Assembly: GCA_029891345.1 (NCBI GenBank)
Contig: CM057009.1
Coordinates: 208,996,709 to 209,060,708 of the forward strand
Length of the DNA: 64,000 bases
Source: Dryococelus australis
Taxonomy: Eukaryota > Arthropoda > Insecta > Phasmatodea > Phasmatidae
Direction of reading: 5' to 3'
The translations under genes and the position numbers were made by a program. Shown here piece by piece: positions 25,040-37,112 of the stretch (position 1 is the first letter of the stretch; every line of letters begins with the position of its first letter). Below the pieces are notes generated by a model. That model ran no database searches, had not been told where the DNA came from, and saw nothing but the letters and a program-made list of their open reading frames with translations.

Positions 25040-25855
25040 TGAAGGCAGTTGGTGTAGACGTTTAGGAAAAGCCTACATAAGTGTGAAAAAAAATGGACGT
25101 TTTGCAGCGTGAAATGCCCAGGTCCTAAGTGTCTGAGTAATCCATTTGACAATTTTTTTAAAATAATACATATGTGTAATATCCTCAAAAATTGAAAAAG
25201 ACATTTTGTGTAATATAGACACGAAGATGAAGCTTTGTATTAGGAATAGTGTGCCTGTAAATAAATAATTGTGTTTTAAAGAAATTTTATCTCGCGTCAC
25301 GTCGTCCTATTGGCAATTAAAATTTGTTTTACATCGGCTTTTAAAAAACGGTGTTGGTACAAAAACAAAATAATATTTTGTATTAGTTTTTTTTTTTTAA
25401 ATATGGTTGGTATACATATATGTTCAAAAGTTGTTACATTTTAAATGTATATGAGTATAGGTATGACTTAAAGTAAAAGGGAGATGACAAATATATATTA
25501 TATATGAATGTAGTTTAATTTTTAAAGTGAAAGTTGTGTGCAGATCAAGGTGACTGCGAAAGTCGTAGCCTCACGTGATAGGTTTGCCAGCCGGGAGTTT
25601 TTCGCGACGTAAGCAAAGTTTGTGCAGAACACCTGACAGGATGTTTTATTTCCTGTCGCCTGCCGCCGCAGGAGATACAACTTCATAATGCCAAGAATCA
25701 AGGCTTAAAAATATTTCACACTTAAATTCTACATTCCAAAAAGACAGCGACGGCATATTTATTTACATTCTAATACATCGCGGAACCTTAGCTCTCCAGT
25801 AGGGAATAAGTCAGGTCCACGGTCGACACCTCTGGTGCACCTCAGACACACTAGC
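25040..25855. other. non-coding, small hairpin
   Basis: AT-rich, with polyadenylation-like AATAAA at about 25260. A small inverted repeat GACAGGA...TCCTGTC lies around 25635-25660. No gene seen. Confidence 0.45.
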
Positions 25856-25859
25856 CAAA

Positions 25860-26990
25860 AAAAAATACATGCAAGGACATACTGAATTATGAAAAAATAC
25901 AGGGCAATACTGAAAAAATTCCATACACGTTACAGTACATAATGGGGAAAATATTCTGATGGGACAAACACAGAACATACGAAAGAGAGAAACTTATACA
26001 TGCCGCCAGACTGGTGGGACAGACAGACATAACATACTGAGGAGAAAAAATTATACAGTTTACAATACTGGGACAACAAACAGACATAACAGACTGGGGG
26101 ACAACCTGGTACGAAATAATACACCCCACTATATTAAGCAATGAAAAAAACATAGTAAAATAGTGATTAAAAAACATGTACAGTACATGATGGGACAAAC
26201 AGACATAAGAAACTGGCAGGAAAAAAATTATACGTGATGCAATACCAGTAAGAAGAAATATGTAATTGAATATAGAGCTATGAAAAAACATTGTACAATA
26301 CTAGGAAGACAGACATAACAAACTCATGAGAAATATACATGGCGCAATAACTATGACAAAAATATCTCTGTTACTCTACTGGTAAGGAAAAATACACGGC
26401 ACTATACTGAGTTACAAAAAAACCACAGTACAATACTGATGAAAACAAAACACATGTAGTACATGATGGGGCAAACAGACATAACAAACTGATGGGGAAA
26501 AAATTATACATTGTAAATACATACAAAAAATACATAGTAAAATATTGAGTTACGAAAAAAAAAGTCTGCAATACTGGGAGGCAAACACACACAAACGATA
26601 AAATAAATTATAAAGTACGACGAAATTAACATCTCTGTTACTATACTCATGTTTGAAAAATTTCTTATGCAACTATTACCATTTCTGAAAAAATAAATAA
26701 ATAAAAATAAAGGTGGGACAACTACGCGCTACTATATTGATGGGGAAACAAATACAGTTTAAAAAAATTATACAAGAAGAGACATAACATACGAAAGTGT
26801 CAAGGTTCAACACCTGGTACCCACCCTGAAAATACTGGCAGGTATATGTAGATGATAAAACCACCCACATAGCATATAGAAATACCTTGCACCACCAAGG
26901 CACCAATATACAAAAATATATACATGTACGTAAATGGCAAAAGTACATTTGTCGAATTATAAATTTTTATCACCTCACTCAAAATGTAGT
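25860..26990. repeat. degenerate tandem repeat, ~60-90 bp units
   Basis: Phrases such as GGGACAAACAGACATAACA, ATACTG, AAAATTATACA and GAAAAAATACA recur about a dozen times with variable spacing. Frames across it (minus strand Phe/Cys/Val/Tyr-rich) repeat PVSYVCLSH-like phrases because of the DNA repeat. Confidence 0.75.
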
Positions 26991-27229
26991 ACAATTAAGA
27001 AAAGGTAATTTCATTTGTTGTTTGTCGTGACAAGGTATACTTTCCAATGCTCTCTAAAATTAAAATATTCTCCTTAATGTCAACTAATACAATACATTTA
27101 TATATAAAGGTGTGTAACACCTGCGAGAAAAACTTTATGACCAGTCTCTACGTACAACACCAAAGTAAAATTTATAGAACATATATAAACTACAAACCAA
27201 AAAGTAATTGGGCACGTGTCCACAATGTT

Positions 27230-27985
27230 TGCTCGGTGGTTGTCACCCCGTTAGAATCTCGTAGGGCCACCTCTTACGGCTATAACAGCAGCCACCCTGT
27301 CTGGCATGCTATCTACGAGTGTTTGCAGGACATTCATGGGGATTCATCGCCATTCCTCTTTCAACCATTAAATGAGTTGAGCAATGGATTTTGGCTGTTC
27401 CTGAAGAGCCCTCACCCGGCTATCCAATTCGTCCCAAAGATGTTCTATATGGTTGAGGTCAGGGTTCTGGCCGGGCCAGTCCAATCGGCGAACATTGTTG
27501 TCGGCGTACCACTGCATAGTAGCCCTTGAAACATGGCACCTGGCATTGTTATCCTGGAAGTAACACGGGTCCATTCCGTAAAAACGCCACAATATTGGGA
27601 GCATTTCATTATCCAGAAAGTTTCCATAGGCCTCTGTATTCATGCTACAAAGGGACAAACACCAACGGTCCTACGCCGAAGGCTATGAAACAGCCTCACA
27701 CCATCACTCCACCACCACCGAATTTCCTAGATGGCAGAAGTCAATCCCCGGGTAGATGCCACACCCATACACGTCCATCGGACTGTAACAATGCAAACCT
27801 CGACTCATCACTCCACAGAATCGATTTCCACTGCTCCAGTGTCCAGTTTCGACAGTCCAAACACCACCTGAGTTGCCGAGCTATATTGCTTGTCTTGATA
27901 TGGGGCTTATGTGCAGCTGCTCTTCCGAAATATCCAAGTCGGTGGGCCTCTGTACAGACTCAAAATAGTCAGAGTTGTGAAACTC
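27230..27985 (-). pseudogene. Tc1-like transposase (DD34E), truncated
   Basis: The catalytic domain of a Tc1/mariner transposase is read on minus. LEQWKSILWSDESRFAL holds the first Asp. A broken middle follows, then FQDNNARCHVSRATMQWYA with the second Asp, and LDWPGQNPDLNHIEHLWDEL with the final Glu. A C-terminal stretch (VLQTLVDSMPDRVAAVIA) runs to about 27255. All three acidic residues survive, but there are several stops and frameshifts. The N-terminal HTH DNA-binding domain and the upstream end are absent, cut off where gypsy sequence begins. The intact enzyme performs cut-and-paste transposition into TA. Confidence 0.9.
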
Positions 27986-28100
27986 ACACGGAAAATACGT
28001 GTAAATAATAGGGAGAATAAAATGTTAAAATATCCCAAATTGTTTAGTGAAGCAAGGTAGTCAGAGTTTTAAAACTCACATGGCAAATTAAAATAAATCA

Positions 28101-29589
28101 GTGAAGCAGAAAGGTAAAATGTTAGCAGAACTACCAAAATATGAATTTATAGAAGTAGAGAAAATTGTTAGATATAAAGTGAAACATTTGAGTAAGAGTG
28201 ATTTTAATATAATGTTCCCAGTGTTAATGAAGTTTGCGTATATATTTCAAGTGGAAGATAGTTCGAATTTCGGGTTCACAAATTTATTGAAACATAAGAT
28301 ATATACAGGCCAGACCAATAAAGCAAAATCCACACAGAGTACTGCATGCATTGAAACCAGTAATTGCAGAGCAAATTAATGACATGCTTGATAAGAATAT
28401 TATTTTAGAGAGTAAATCACCTTGGCAGTTTCACGTAGTGATGGTGAAACAGAAAAATAAAGACAGTGCTTTTAAAATTAGATTTTGTATAGATTTCCAT
28501 CAGTTAAAGTTACGAAGCAGGATCCTTATCGAATTCCGAATGTCACGGAGACGTTGGATTCCTTGCACCGGTCGAAATATTTTTCAACATTGGACTTAGC
28601 GAGTGGCTACTTCCAAATTGAGTTAGAAAAAAGTGATAGGGAGAAAATGAGTTTTACCACATTCATGGGGAAATATGAATTTAATAGACTCTCGTTTGGA
28701 CTATGTATTGACCCAGCTACATTTGAGAGATTAAAGGAGAATTATGTTCTAACAGGTTTGTTAGGTGATCAGTGTTTAGTATACCTTGATGACAATTAAT
28801 ATTTAGTAGTACTGTGAGAGAACATGCCAAGCGCATGAGTAAAGTATTGGAAAGACTAAAGGAAGCTAATTTGCGAATCCAGTCTAGTAAGTGTTCATAT
28901 ATACAAAATAGTGTAGAATACTTAGGACATGTTGTAAGTTCAAAAGGCGTAGAACCAAATCGGAAAAATCTATAAGCAATTAAAGAACTCCCCAGACCTA
29001 AAAATGTGACAGAAGTTCGCTCAGTGGTAGGTTTATCTCAGTATTATAGGAAATTTGTACCGAATTTCGCAGACATTGCAAGACCATTGACCAAATTAAC
29101 TAGGAAAGATGAACCATTCATTTGGGGAGCAGAACAAGAGGAAGCGTTTAAAATGTTAATAGAAAAATTAATTTCTTATCCGATTCTTGTATATCCAATT
29201 TCTCACAACCATTTATTGTGAGTACAGGTGCTAGTAATTATGCCATAGGCTCTATCCTGTCTCAAATGAGGAACGGACACGAGAAACCAGTCGCCTATGC
29301 TAGTAGACAATTAAACTCAGCAGAAAGGAATTACAGTACAACAGGAAAATAATTGTGTGCTTTAGTTTTTGCCACAAAACAGTTCAGAGCATATTTGTAC
29401 GGGCGTAGATTAACCGTTATTACTGATCATGCTGCATTGAAATGGTTATTGAATTTGAAAGACCCTAGTTCGAGTCTCACTCGATGGGCACTTCGTTTCG
29501 CAGAGTTTGATTTTGAAGTAGTCCATAAACTGGGCAAGAAACAAGCGAATGCAGATTGTTTGTCGCGAATGGTAAATGCAATAAATTAA
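28101..29589 (+). pseudogene. gypsy reverse transcriptase - RNase H remnant
   Basis: The N-terminal linker (FQVEDSSNFGFTNLLKHKIY) leads into RT in several phases: KSPWQFHVVMVKQK, then YFSTLDLASGYFQIEL (first catalytic Asp) and QCLVYLDD (the YxDD box, directly followed by a deletion and stop). Next come EYLGHVVSSKGVEPN, LSQYYRKFVPNFADIARPL and the RNase H part (STGASNYAIGSILSQ, AALKWLLNLKDPSSSLTRWA, GKKQANADCLSRM). These read in family order over about 490 codons. Stops near 28797 and 28974 and frameshifts near 28340 and 28510 show it is dead. RT copies element RNA into DNA in cytoplasmic particles. Confidence 0.9.
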
Positions 29590-29619
29590 GACAATTTAAC
29601 AAGAGAAATAATTAAGAAA

Positions 29620-31113
29620 GAACAGAGGAAAGAAGAAACATGTCAAAGTATAATTAATAAGGCAGATAAGGGAAATTTGTATTGATAGGGAAGGCATTCT
29701 ATACAAACGCGAAGAGGACAAAATTTTAGTAGTTGTTCCAAAGTCGCTCATGATCAGAGTAATTAGTCATCACCATGTCACTCCATTTTCTGCTCACCAA
29801 GGTGTGAAGTGAACTCAAAACCTCCTCAAATCTTTGCACTGGTGGTCAACATTGAATAAAGATGTAGGTAAATATATATTGAGGTGCGATGATTGTCTTT
29901 GGAGAAAAAGTACGAAAATGACGAAAGCGCCATTAGGTTCTTTATCGCAAGTAAATTCCCCATTTCAGTTGGTGTCTCTACACATTTTAGGTCCCTTACC
30001 GACGAGTGAGATAGGGAATAAATATGTGTTGACATTTATAGATTATTTCAGAAGGTACTGTGAAGCGATTTCAATCCCCGATCAAACTGCAGAGACAGTA
30101 GCGAAATATTTCGTACAACAGATTATTTTAAGGCATGGTTGTCCTCAAAGCCTGCTGACAGATCAAGGAAGAAATTTTGTATCTAGGTTGATGTTAGAGA
30201 CATGCAAAGTGTTAAAAATTAAGAAGTTACAGACGACCTCTTTCAGACCACAATGTAACGGACGTGTTAAGAGACTTCACTGAACCCTAGCGGACATGAT
30301 ATTTCATTACGTAGATGAATCCGGTAGTAATTGGGAAGAATATTTGCCATATGCAGAGCACGCATATAGGACGGTTCCTGATTCAGTGACGGGTTATAGC
30401 CCACATTATTAGTTGTATGGGAAAGAAGTTAGTCTATCCCTTTAGGTGAATTGAGTTGTCAGCCTAATGTGTTAGAGGGATATATGACAGCCAAGGAACA
30501 CATAGATATTTTGAGTAATAAGTAAAATGAAGCACATGAAGTAGCTAGCGAAAGGAATAAAGTAGCTTTTGAGGCACAAAATGAGTATAATGACAAGAAG
30601 TCAAGCTCACCAGATATTGAGGTAGGTGATTACGTGTATCTACACACGCCAAGTGTTAAGAAAGGCAGAGTATCTAAGTTTCATAAGTTTTGGTCTTTAC
30701 CTCATAAAATTTTGAGAAAACTGAGCTCAGTCACATTTGAATTATTATTAGACAAGAGAAAAGTTATTGTATACAGTGATAGATTAAAGTTGTCTAAAAA
30801 TTCTATAGAGCCAAGGAGTTCGTGTCTAGGCCGAGACACAACATGTAAGGAAAAAGCCCTGCAGATTATTGACGAAGTAGAAACAGTTGAGAAATTTTGC
30901 GAAAGTGAAAGTGATGAAGAATTAAGTGAGGAAAATATTGAAGAAAATAATGTGACCAGACACCTATTACGAATAAAAGATTCCCCTGGTCTACAACCTG
31001 CTGCTGCACCAACCAGCTGCGCCCAGCAGCGTCGACGTGTGGTACCACCAAGCCTGTGTCATATAGATCAGTACCGTTTGCAAGAATGCAAACCAATTGC
31101 GCAAAGTTTTTAA
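29620..31113 (+). pseudogene. gypsy integrase remnant
   Basis: Zinc-binding HHCC region around 29765-29905 (HHHVTPFSAHQG, CDDCLWRK), then the catalytic core (LHILGPLPTSEIGNKYVLTF, LLTDQGRNFVS, QCNGRVKRLH). The usual MDI..GPLP Asp is His, and the usual VERLH Glu is Lys, so two of the three DDE residues are lost; the middle Asp remains. A C-terminal GPY-like stretch (FHKFWSLPHKILRKLSSVTF) follows in the 30634-31113 frame, after which comes an acidic tail. Further stops lie at about 30283 and 30412. Confidence 0.88.
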
Positions 31114-31149
31114 TGAAACATCACAACATTTTGTATAAGAATTCATATC

Positions 31150-32589
31150 TGAAGTTGCCTTATCTAATTAAATTAAACATGGAATTACCTTCCTCAGAGA
31201 TGTTGCAATATTGTGTTACGACATTCTCACAACCCGTCACCTCAAATCCCTCCTCACTAATGAAGAATCCCTTGCAATACAATTGAATGAATTAGAAAAT
31301 AATATTATCACCTCAAATAACAACCTCAAGATAACGATTCATAGGATTATTCAAATAAAGAGTCAGGTGGAAGACAAAGTAAACTACCTTAGCAATAACA
31401 GTGGTGTCATGTCAAGTCAAATTAATATTCAGAATAGAGAAATAGAATCCTCCCTCATTCAATCACAATAATTGTTAACGAGTATGGTGCTGGAAATTGT
31501 AAACAATTTCGTCAACGAGCTCAGAATTAACACATATATTCAGCCTTGCCAGCAGAAAATTTTATCCTTACAAGCAGTCAGGAAAGAAATTTTAAGAACA
31601 TAGCTTTTACAATTACAAGAGCAGGTATGTGGGCTATGGTTACAATTAAGCATCAACATTAAAGACATCTTAAAATATTATACATGACCTCTTACTGAAT
31701 GTATGCTATCTCCAACTCAAATGATGATAAAGATACAAATTCCGTTAATACACATTCAGAGTTCGTGGCAATTCTTTAGAGCCACAAAAGTCCCATATAA
31801 ATACAACAATGAAACCTGCATTGTAGGAACCCCAACTAACATTATCGCGATTGATATAACAACAAAGGAAACTCAAGAACTTTATGATACGCCGGAACAA
31901 ACTAAATGCATATATTTTATTTCAAAACAACTAGTCGATTATCCACAACTCAATTGCTTAAATGTCGCAATTTACTGTAAAGATATACAAAGCTATTTAA
32001 AAACTGCAAATTTCAATGCGAGCATAGTAATTCATTATCAATTCTGTCTGTCGAATCCAATCAATACGTAATTACTAACACACCAGGAGAATTTGTATTA
32101 AGATGCAGTAATATAACCTTAAGCAAAATAATACTCAACCCCAAGGTAGGGACTATAGAAATCCAAGTACCATGTGGATGCGAAATTACTTCCAATAAAG
32201 TCACTATCATTAAGGCGACACATCATTTTGACATAAAGAGTCCTAAACTGGATATTTCGCATACAATTTTGCCAGTGCAATGACTGCATAAAAACGAATT
32301 TGAAGTGAAGCAACACAAAACCAATGAAGGAAATTCATTTTACTCTATTTACAACACTATTAATAGTGAGTGGAATATTATACATGCAGAAATGCCTAAC
32401 ATACAGTACACAGGACGAAAGTCGTCTTTCTGGCAAACACACATGTTCTCTGTGTAAACACAGGAACACTATAACTACTTCAGTTTTGCAACAATTATTG
32501 CCTTAATTTTAGTGCTTGTAGCAATATATTATAAGTTGATTAAGATAACTGTACTAATTAATTGCATAGCACAGACGGCACACCCGTAA
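31150..32589 (+). pseudogene. gypsy env-like (membrane fusion-type) protein remnant
   Basis: Frames at 31211-31471, 31703-32071 and 32050-32330 in different phases form a second large region after pol. The first is rich in Asn and Leu/Ile heptads (coiled coil). The second has spaced Cys residues. The end, about 32475-32589, encodes a transmembrane helix (IIALILVLVAIYY) with a basic tail and stop. Position, coiled coil and C-terminal anchor match env proteins of insect errantiviruses, which mediate membrane fusion. Interrupted several times and not functional. I cannot place a cleavage site. Confidence 0.65.
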
Positions 32590-32699
32590 GCTGGCGGATT
32601 TTGCAAAGGACACATAGTCCATTAATCTAATTGTGCTCTAAAAATCTTATTTGGTTCAGCAAAGAGAAGCTAGTTTCACATTTTAGCACAATAATGGAG

Positions 32700-34040
32700 A
32701 ACCAAGGAAGTACAACTAACAGACATAACCTTGTCACGTCTTAAGTTCATGGCCATTATAATTTGCTAATAGGTAAAAGATAAAGGAAGTGCTGCACGCA
32801 TAGAGTTTTCAGATACCTGTTAACAAACGACAAGTTATAAAGTTGCTCTAATACTACAGAAATATGGTCTTTATATTTATATAAATAGACTGGGAATAAG
32901 ACAGAAAATTTTTCCACTCAGAGCAGGCAAGCCGCATGCAAAGTGCATCCCGACGGCAAATAATAGACTACAGTGCAACCTCGGTGTGACAATTATAAGC
33001 GCAGCCGCCACGAGTGTAACTACAGGTAGCATAATGTAGAAATCGTCTGCAGAGCGCAGCAGTGGCCGTTCACAAAGTTACTGCAGTAATTTTGAACAGC
33101 TCTAGAGCGAGATAGCCGGTGCTTCCAAGCTGTGTGGTGTTCACATCATAGGTATGTAACGGGGCCCCACATATGTATATATCTTGTATTTAAATCTATG
33201 TTTTTTTTATTAAGAAAAGTACATAATTTGTTCTCTTGTTCCATATGCCTGACACAAGGTATAAAGGTTACTTTCATGAGAGAAATATTATTCTACTTTG
33301 TAAACTTTCATGTTACGATGACAATTCGCAATAAGATACTTGTATGTATATCATAAAACACTTAATATTGACCATAATGGTATAGCATTTAAAAGACTGA
33401 TAAATAACTTAGCACTATTGCAAAATGTTGAGTTCCTTAAGACTGCAAAACCTCCCTCCCACCCTTAAGTTTTCGACGCCAGGATTTTAATTACTTTTTA
33501 TTCTTTTAGAGGGGTTCAACTATAGTTACGGAGTCAAGCACACCCTTACCAATCCAGAACCAACATGAACCAATAGCAGCAATAATTTGGTTAAGTGCCA
33601 GCACGAAACATAGTACAATCACTCTGTAATTCAGAAATTCTGATGTAGCCTAGGAAAAGTTTTTTGTCAGTAATTTTGTACACACTATGTAATATCATAA
33701 GAACGATGAAGTATTTTTCAAGATGTAAATAATAAGAGTAAGACATAATGAGTAAGTATACAGCAGTCAAACAAGTCTTCGGACCTTTATATAACTAGAT
33801 ACAATTATCGAAGAAATTTAACATTCACAAAGGTAAAGACTAATCACCAAGTATGCAAATAGAACAAATAATACTTATAGTTTAATATTTGAAGTACAAG
33901 AATAGTTTAGCATTGCCATCAGTATAAGGCTGCCACAACTGTAACGCATGCCCGACTCTTCATGACTGACACCGCCTTAGGTAGTGTACTTTTTGGGGGG
34001 GGGGGGGGGGAGAGAAACTTGCACTTAGACAAGCAATAGA
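32700..34040. other. non-coding, possible gypsy 3' flank
   Basis: No gene seen. The first 450 bases may be gypsy 3' UTR/LTR, but no second LTR is available for comparison. A G-run of about 16 lies at 33993-34009. Confidence 0.4.
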
Positions 34041-34049
34041 CAAACTTTT

Positions 34050-34640
34050 ATATTTACTGATATGTGGAAAAGCTCTTTCCGGCGGGCTCTGCTACTACCA
34101 CCAAGCATGACCACCACTCAACCACCACGTCGCCTTCATGTGCTAGCCGCCCGACCAGACCCCGCCAATCCCCTGCACCATACAACCCCTATTTCCAGGC
34201 GAGGGCGTCTGGACGCTCCTGAGAAGGGGACCTTTCTGAGGCTGGCCTCGGCAAGGGTTGCGAAGCTGCCAGAGGAGACAAGGCGGATCGATCTCGGCCA
34301 GCCAAGCCGTTGTATCAAACAAATTCCGTGGGATTGGGCACGAGGTCAGAAAGGAGTATATAAGCTCGGAGCAATGCCGGCTTCGGGCGCCATCTTGCCT
34401 GCTGATACCAGAGGCCCTGTCCGAGGACTGCGAGATGAGAGGCCACATCCCGTGGTCTAAGGTCTACACCTAACGAGTCCGCCGTCGAGAGAGCCGTTAT
34501 GACACTTCGACGTCCGGAGGGTAAATATCTATTCCCTGGTAGGGCGACTGAAGGCACGTTAGGGCTCGGGACTTGCGAAGGCATTTAAACTCCCTCCGAG
34601 CAAAGTATCGCCTTGAGAGCTTAAAGCTAATTGTGTACGA
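34050..34640 (+). promoter_or_regulatory. GC-rich promoter-like segment with TATA box
   Basis: A sharp rise in GC in an AT-rich region, with GTATATAAG at 34356-34364 followed by sequence resembling an LTR R region. Open frames on both strands here (132 codons plus, 101 and 89 minus) are a by-product of GC content. It may be a retroelement LTR or promoter; no partner copy is visible. Confidence 0.35.
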
Positions 34641-35342
34641 ATTGAAGCATCAGTGCCTTCTGAAGAGTTCAGTATTGGATATTGATTATTGTTCCAAGAA
34701 TACCAGTTATATTTTTTTGATTCTTGAGATGCCTACTTGAGGCGTATTTGTAAAGCTAATGTTAAGTAAAAGTAGTCTTTTGTAATTGAATGCTTTTCCT
34801 TTGAGCTACCCTTATCCTCCTTTTTAATGCGTGACCTGCTCCCTCAGGAGAGGCCAAAGCAGCGTGCAAAATGGCGCGGTCAACTGCCGGATCGAGATAA
34901 TCACCAAGGAAAACGTGCTCGCAAACATTGCCTACTACTGCTTGATACTCCACGACATGATCATTCAGTATGGTTTTTTCCAGCCTGGTAAACATCATTA
35001 GATAATTACACACGTAAATACGCATGGTGTGAGGACATTCATTTCAGTTGTAAATAATGTAATGTAATCTGCAAGGCCTCCAGAGCGGCTACATGCTCAA
35101 GGAAATCGCAGTCACTGATTTTCATGTCTTGACTCAAATCGATTTATGAAGCCAGTCCCGAACAGAAAAAAATGACAGAATATTTTGTGTAAATTAAAAG
35201 TGGAGATTATCGACTTACACAGTGAACATGGCGACCCTTCCCTTCGTAAAATGAGGAAGGAAACTGAACAGATGTCTTTGGTGAGTGATTCGAAAAATGC
35301 ACAGATCTTTGCAAGTGCCATTCCCAGAGATGTAACATAGTT

Positions 35343-35345
35343 GTG

Positions 35346-35404
<59 letters not shown>
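35343..35404. repeat. (TA)n microsatellite
   Basis: Uninterrupted alternating TA of about 60 bases. G- and C-homopolymers lie nearby at 35703-35715 and 35809-35819. Confidence 0.95.
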
Positions 35405-35407
<3 letters not shown>

Positions 35408-35409
35408 GT

Positions 35410-37080
35410 AGGGTGAAATATGATATTCTCCGATGCGAAATAAACTTATGTCTATAAATAGAACCCTAAAATAAATTAGTCACTAGTCGAGTACGAGTCA
35501 CCGTAGGAGCAAGATGACACCATTTCAATCCGAGAACCTGTATGTCTTGCGTTTCCTGGACGACTCTTAAATCACCTATTCGTTCTGGAAGTCTGGATCA
35601 CTACATACCTGCGAATGAAAATGTGATGGATGGGACCATTGGCTATATTCTGTGAGTTCGTCGCCGGTTTTACAACACTGGGACGCTACTCCCTCAGCCG
35701 GAGGGGGGGGGGGGGTTGATCGGTCCCTTGTGAAGGACCTTGGCCACCCAGATGGTTCTCAGTTAGATTGTGGAGGTAAGGAGAAGATAGCCCCCTCCCT
35801 CCGATCCCCCCCCCCCCCCACAGCCATCAAAAATACTAAATGCTGCAGAGGAAACACTACTGTACAGGATTCCCAGGGTAACGCCTGGGAGCTGTTCCCA
35901 AAGCTGTGTTTACTCTCCTTTTCCCTGCGTGTACGGGGTAAAGGAGAGTGGTGAAGTTTATTTAATTAATCAGTGTGTAATTTTAAAGTTCAGGACTTTT
36001 GTTGTGCTGTCGCAAGCCCCTGTGAAGGGGCTGGCGACAGTGTGGTAAAAAGAGCGGAAGTTAATTGCCTGGTGAAGTTAAAATAAGCGGTTAAAAATTG
36101 TTTTCCCATGACTGGAGTGGCAAAGGCTTATTAATAAACATGTTTCATTGTGGTGTGGTGAAGTTAAGTTGCGCGAAAATTATTTCAGTGTTTTTGTTGT
36201 ATAATAATAAGTATTGAAATTAATTACTAAAGTAATAAAGTTGCAGCATAATGAATCTTCGGTATATTTAAATGCATGAGTGTATGTTACTGTGTCAAGC
36301 GACTGGGCTAGAATGACTGGTGCGATGCAAGCGCAAAGTGGTGTTACAAGTGGCAAGATTTTGTCCCGGACCGATCAGAAAATTCCGGACAGGTTCGGGG
36401 CTTGTTTTAAGTGAATTGTCTTTATATTTGGCGCTGAGTGCATGAATAAACTGTATAAAAGTCGTTTATAATAAGAATTATTAATGTCTGTTATACAATA
36501 CTCGTAAAAATTCGGAAGCAGAGCCTCGAAACTGAGTTATAAGTGAGAAGTTAGAGTGCAAGTCGGCCAGAGGGCTCTGATTGGCCGGAGGAATTCTAGG
36601 AGGCGTGGCGCTCGGAGTTCCACAAGAGATGGCAGCGCTGTCGTTATTTACCGAGAACAGCTTTTATATCGTATCGGGAAAATTAAAGTATGATATTTAT
36701 AGTTTCAGTTGTTATAAATCAATTGCTTTTATTATAAAATTATGTTGCAAAACTTTAAAAGTTAATATCTGGTCTTTTAATTGGTAAAACAATTACCTGA
36801 AAAATTCAGATTTTGTGTTGCTGTTCTGCTTTATGCAAGTGATTGTATAGTAATTGATGTAGCTGATAAGAAATTAAGGGCCAGTTGTTGATAACATTAT
36901 TTAATTTGAATTAAAATGAACATATTTGCGTGTGCTGAAGACACGAAATAGCTTTTATTTGCAAAACTAGGTGTTAAATCAATTGGTGTTTTTATTAATT
37001 TAAATACGCGGTTTGTCGCTCGGCAAAGTGTAGTTTAGCTGTAAATATTGTTACGATCGCTCCAGTGTTGGTCATGGGTA
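35410..37080. other. unclassified repeat-like sequence
   Basis: No coding sequence recognised. It includes a hairpin (36007-36040) and, near 36340-36400, a segment (GTGGTGTTACAAGTGGCAAG then CCCGGACCG) that resembles retroelement leader/primer-binding regions. I could not assign it to a family. Confidence 0.35.
36007..36040. repeat. 15-bp hairpin with GTGA tetraloop
   Basis: Arm CTGTCGCAAGCCCCT, loop GTGA, arm AGGGGCTGGCGACAG. 14 of 15 positions pair, with one A.G mismatch. The loop fits the stable GNRA class when transcribed on plus. Confidence 0.85.
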
Positions 37081-37112
37081 GAAGAAAAAAAAATTTAGGG
37101 CATGTATCCGGC

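Larger units (their letters stand above)
28050..32700 (+). mobile_element. Ty3/gypsy (errantivirus-like) retroelement, 5'-truncated
   Basis: Carries pol (RT, RNase H, integrase) followed by an env-like frame on plus. The order pol-env in a gypsy-type element is typical of insect endogenous retroviruses (errantiviruses). Gag and protease are missing: upstream sequence changes at once to the Tc1-like remnant. I could not define LTRs. The 3' limit is placed just past the env stop and may lie further right, up to about 33.2 kb. Confidence 0.75.

Noticed and set aside
25887..26291. 134-codon minus-strand hydrophobic frame resembling a membrane protein with repeats
   Set aside because: The repeating VCLSH phrases come from the degenerate tandem DNA repeat; neighbouring phases show the same phrases.
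27047..28008. Two 160-codon plus-strand frames
   Set aside because: They are antisense to the Tc1-like transposase, whose catalytic motifs are on minus.
34062..34584. Overlapping frames of 132, 101 and 89 codons on both strands
   Set aside because: All fall in a GC-rich promoter-like segment; none has coherent protein features.
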